Positions 61,501-64,000 of a stretch of 64,000 nucleotides of DNA are shown here, in pieces. The notes under the pieces were generated by a model that saw only the letters and a list, made by a program, of their open reading frames with translations, was not told where the DNA came from and did no database searches. The stretch comes from Datnioides undecimradiatus (lineage: Eukaryota; Chordata; Actinopteri; Lobotiformes; Datnioididae). How positions within the stretch are numbered: the first letter of the stretch is position 1; each line of letters starts with the position of its first letter. Location: NCBI GenBank assembly GCA_008933995.1, contig WARS01000031.1, positions 3,624,001-3,688,000 of the forward strand, in the 5' to 3' direction. The position numbers were made by a program, and so were the translations under genes.

Positions 61501-63713
61501 CGTTTTGGAAAAATTTGGTACTGTATCAAAAACAAGCTTCTGCTTCAAATTACAATAGTAGATGGCTCAACTGTCATATGATGGATATGTTTGTCATATG
61601 GTTAAATAGAACTGTAAACGATAACGTACAGATGCATGAACATGGAGGTAAACAAAAGGCAAAGAACAATGCGATTACTTTACCAAATGTAATGTGATTG
61701 ATTTGCCATATTTATATATCTTGGTGAGAGCTTGTGTTTCGTTATTTCCAAATAAAAAGCTGGGGAAACTGAGTACAGTTAGGTGTACTCTCCACCACAT
61801 CACTGGCACTCACTGAGCGTAGGAAATGTGCAATTCTATAGCTCCCTGAGGAAAAAAATGACCCCACAGAGGTACAATGGTGTCCTGTTGAGGACACAGT
61901 TCACATTGTTCAATGGCCTTACAATGATGTGGGATGGTCCAGGAAGAAGTGTTTGATAGAAAACTCACATAGATTTCACAGCAAAAGGCTCCTATTAATT
62001 CACTCATTAGATGTGATATCAGCATCAATATTTTATTGTTATCTTTGATTTATTCAGAGTGTTTATCCGCCCATTCTTCTGCTGCTTGTTAGGTTTTTAG
62101 GTTGAGCTTGCATTTTATCACCAGCTGACTATTTTTGATCAGGACGGTATGAGTTAATTAGCTATGAGGTGTTTTGGGAGTTTGGAAGTAAGGCATTTTA
62201 ATAGGGAATAAAAAAGAAAGTTTAGCATCCCTACAGGCCCTTATCTTAAGGCTGTCTTAATGAAACTTTCCTTTTCTGCAAACACAGCAAATCCACACCT
62301 CATTGCCGAGTTTAACACATCTCTGATGAAAAGATGGAGCATGCATTAGCTCCAAGGTCCATCAGATGACCTTTTGGATTAATTTATTTCGTATGTTGAT
62401 GTCATTTTAAAGTTACCATTGTGAATAAATAAAAGTCTCCATGTCAGTGTCTTAAAAGTATTTAACTTGAGCTATTTGGGAACATTTTATAGCTTCTTTG
62501 TAGTGTCAAAATTTACCTTTTCACCTTTTATTTATTTATTTGAAGTTTATTTTTAAACTTTTACTGTGAGGCAAAACTTCTAAAGTGTTTCTTTGTGCAG
62601 CCCTTCTGTACAGCCCTTCTGACCACAGTGGATTCAGGATATGAGTTTTGCTTGACATCACTTTTGTAGTGTTTTCCCCACTGGTCCTCCTTTTGGCTCA
62701 GGCAGGACAAGAGCACTGATAACTGTTATTTAAAGGAGCAGCTGGATCTCACTGCTCAGAGTAAGACTAGGTGGCTCAAAGGTGACTCAAACTTCATCCT
62801 TTGGTAATGTATCGAACTTTAACAACAGAAATGACTGACATTAGTCTTAAATTCCAGTGGGGTAATGTAGACCAGACCGACCACTGGTTGACATGCTAAG
62901 TAATCGTCTTGTTTGCCCAAAAAGCTGTGAATGTAAATGGACATTGTTTGCAAAACGTTGTTGAGTGCTGAATGTCAAGTAATAAAGAAAGATTACAAGC
63001 CCATTACTGAATACCAATCAGGTGAGGCTCCACCCACTACAGGCAGCTGAGGTGAGGGTGACAGAAAATGATGATGAACAGCTGCTGTTCATCTCTTACT
63101 AATGAACACTGCTGTCCTCTGTGTATACCAACGTGGAAATTGATATCTATAAATCTATTGTGCTATCTGAGAGAAGCTCCTTATAGAAACTGTACTCAGA
63201 TGTTTCAACAAGATAGTAAGGATGAAATTGGGAATGTCGTTAAGTTCATCCAGTTGGAACAGATGTGTCACTTAATAAGATCCCATAACACCGACAGCTT
63301 TCCTGCTGTATGTGTGGTCCAATGAGAAAATATTAATTACATATTTATATGTCTGGCATCATTCCTAGGCTCAACTCTGCTCTTGTTGACACAATCTAAA
63401 GCCTCACTCTTTCTTATACTTTACCAGTTTATCTGTTATGAATGGTTATTGTGAGAAACTGATTTGACACACCTCGCAGGTGATGCTGCATTTGCTCTTC
63501 ATTTTCTTTTCAATAAGGGCCAGCTGTGCTTGTTGAACTGCATCTGTAGGGCTCTACGGAGCAACGTAGGAACCACATTTATTGAAGAGGTTTCATCACA
63601 CTCTGATAGCATCACTTTCTGTGTAGTTTATGCACATTTGAATTGCAGGTTAGCTAAACATCCACTCCATAGCTCCATAAAGCAAAGGTATTGATACCGA
63701 GGCATCAAATGGA

Positions 63714-63757
<44 letters not shown>
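63714..63757. repeat. (GT)n microsatellite followed by (TA)n
   Basis: About 22 GT units leading into a TATATGTATATATATA stretch. Confidence 0.95.
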
Positions 63758-63763
<6 letters not shown>

Positions 63764-64000
63764 ATATATATATTCTGTATGTGTCCTGTATATATTTCTT
63801 ATTTACTTCGAGCCCTCTCTGGATTCATGTAGATTCAATTTGTCATTGATTGTCTTTTCCTGTACATTTAGTTCGCTTACCAAGAAAATAAACCATGATA
63901 CTGAAAAACAAACAAAAACATATTTAGATTTCATTTACATGTGTGACATTTACATGTGTTGCCCATATTTTGATTTAGATTGGGATGAATTCATGACACT

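Larger units (their letters stand above)
58096..64000 (+). other. plekha7: plekha7 intron 3 (5' part)
   Basis: At least 5.9 kb without a recognisable continuation of the second WW domain on the plus strand. Contains (GT)n tracts at 58525-58551 and 63714-63757. The open frames on both strands (for example 58734-59117 and 63068-63325) resemble no family I know. Confidence 0.7.

Noticed and set aside
58096..64000. Search for the fourth plekha7 exon completing the second WW domain
   Set aside because: No plus-strand acceptor followed by a DHNxxTTxF-like frame was seen. A very short exon could have been missed, but the intron probably extends past the edge.

Overview
The window is nuclear DNA of a ray-finned (teleost) fish, probably a spiny-rayed species. 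The evidence is spliced vertebrate genes with short GT-AG introns, many long (GT)n/(CA)n microsatellites, and several fish-type interspersed repeats: tRNA-headed SINEs, an L2-clade LINE remnant and decayed LTR-element remnants. I see no prokaryotic or viral gene cluster and no CRISPR array, and I did not find an undescribed system.

Four protein-coding genes can be supported. (1) alx4, minus strand: only coding exon 1 (5208-5559) is present. Positions 1-5207 are its intron 1, and the homeobox exons lie beyond the left edge. (2) caprin1, plus strand: complete, with 16 coding exons from 38084 to 43524 giving 636 residues, plus a probable non-coding first exon near 36.6-36.7 kb. (3) nucb2 (nucleobindin-2/nesfatin), minus strand: complete, with 12 coding exons from 51426 down to 46829 giving 484 residues, plus a probable non-coding first exon near 51.8-51.9 kb. 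(4) plekha7, plus strand: the first three coding exons only (57637-58095); the gene continues past the right edge.

Layout. 1-5559 is the 5' part of alx4. 5560-36570 is about 31 kb with no convincing gene. It holds microsatellites, SINE, LINE and Gypsy-like debris, a 146-bp fold-back element and probably alx4 regulatory DNA. caprin1 and nucb2 are convergent and share the 44-46.8 kb interval. nucb2 and plekha7 are divergent, about 5.6 kb apart. 58096-64000 is plekha7 intron 3.

The genes are not a functional pathway. They encode a craniofacial/limb homeodomain factor, a stress-granule RNA-binding protein, a secretory-pathway calcium-binding prohormone and an adherens-junction adaptor. What links them is ancestry: all four human counterparts lie on the short arm of chromosome 11 but far apart there, so this window is a compact version of an old linkage group. 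Exon boundaries were set by eye from splice signals, reading phase and similarity to the known families. The a/b teleost paralogue of each gene cannot be decided here.
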